Shown: piece after piece, positions 63,674-64,000 of the stretch
Numbering within the stretch: the stretch's first letter is position 1
How the letters are laid out: each line of letters starts with the position of its first letter
Origin: Adiantum capillus-veneris
Lineage: Eukaryota; Streptophyta; Polypodiopsida; Polypodiales; Pteridaceae
Assembly: GCA_014529385.2 (NCBI GenBank)
Contig: CM043944.1
Span: 91,815,914-91,879,913 of the forward strand
DNA length: 64,000 bases
Direction of reading: 5' to 3'
The notes under the pieces: generated by a model
Told to the model about the DNA's origin: nothing
The model's database searches: none
Seen by the model: the letters and a program-made list of their open reading frames with translations, nothing else
Made by a program: the position numbers and the translations under genes

Positions 63674-64000
63674 TGTCACGTGCACATCTAAGCCTATGTG
63701 CATGTGGACAAGATAACTCCTACTTCTAGGGTTTAGGACAGCCTAGGAAGTGTTCTGGCACCCTTGTGAGCCTGTATGGAAGACGTGCATGCCGAGGCAC
63801 TTTAGAGTAGTTGCAGACCCCTGATTGCACATGAGCACAGCCAGGTGTAGGCATTGGGGAGTGTTTCCCATAGTCTAGCACCAGTATCCAAGCCCGCATA
63901 TGAAGCACCTCTTATAATAGGTTTTTAACTTATTATTAAGTGACTTTTTATCCAGCATTTCCAAGCCGTGGGGTTATAAATGAGGCTTTCCGACCCAGCT
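63674..64000 (+). repeat. H-family LTR, 5' portion (H5), runs off the window
   Basis: Begins TGTCACGTGCACATCTAAGC and follows the H LTR through GTGGACAAG, GGAAGTGTTCTGGCAC and AAGTGACTTTTTAT. More diverged than H1-H4. Cut by the window end. Confidence 0.75.

Overview
This window is transposable-element DNA from a plant nuclear genome. It holds plant-type Ty3/gypsy and Ty1/copia LTR retrotransposons, primer-binding sites matching tRNA-Asp or initiator tRNA-Met, foldback (MITE-like) elements, tRNA-like modules, non-LTR retrotransposon scraps and long CT/GA, CA/GT and AT microsatellites. I found no convincing single-copy host gene. The density of nested insertions suggests a large repeat-rich genome. 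The two non-LTR fragments do not look like the common angiosperm L1 type, so a fern or other seed-free plant is possible, but that is a weak inference.

Layout. 1-3235: intergenic DNA with microsatellites. 3241-18144: one complete 14.9-kb minus-strand Athila/Tat-type gypsy element flanked by a perfect 5-bp target duplication (TACTA). It has lost reverse transcriptase, RNase H and half of integrase. It keeps a large gag, a second retropepsin domain behind integrase, two extra ORFs, and eight copies of a 28-bp palindrome in two non-coding clusters. 18150-24200: degenerate DNA with a copia remnant. 24217-24559 and 29146-29491: two foldback elements of different type, each holding a tRNA-like A-box/B-box module. 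26470-27216: three consecutive but unrelated tandem arrays.

30560-46165 is a nested stack. A gypsy gag (G3) was hit by a copia element (C1). C1's 5' LTR was hit by a small non-autonomous LTR element (H1, duplication TCTGG). C1's 3' LTR was hit by a second gypsy (G2). 46169-60441 is a second stack. A chromodomain gypsy (G0) carries an LTR (G1) of the gypsy family seen again at 30.6 and 61.7 kb, and G1 was hit by a copia element (C2). The two halves of G0, G1 and C2, and of an H-family LTR, now lie in opposite orientations. Flipping one segment of about 10 kb (about 46.9-56.9 kb) would rejoin all four, so I infer an inversion or an assembly mis-join. 60442-64000: a solo H LTR end, non-LTR reverse transcriptase debris, a gypsy 3' LTR with polypurine tract, an array of GAAACG/CGTTTC motifs, and the start of another H LTR.

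How it works together: nothing here is an autonomous element. The Athila-type element has near-identical LTRs (about 16 substitutions in about 930 bp by eye), sharp ends and long open extra ORFs, so it was mobilised fairly recently, presumably by enzymes supplied in trans. The best candidates for something undescribed are its second protease, its extra ORFs and its dispersed palindromes.
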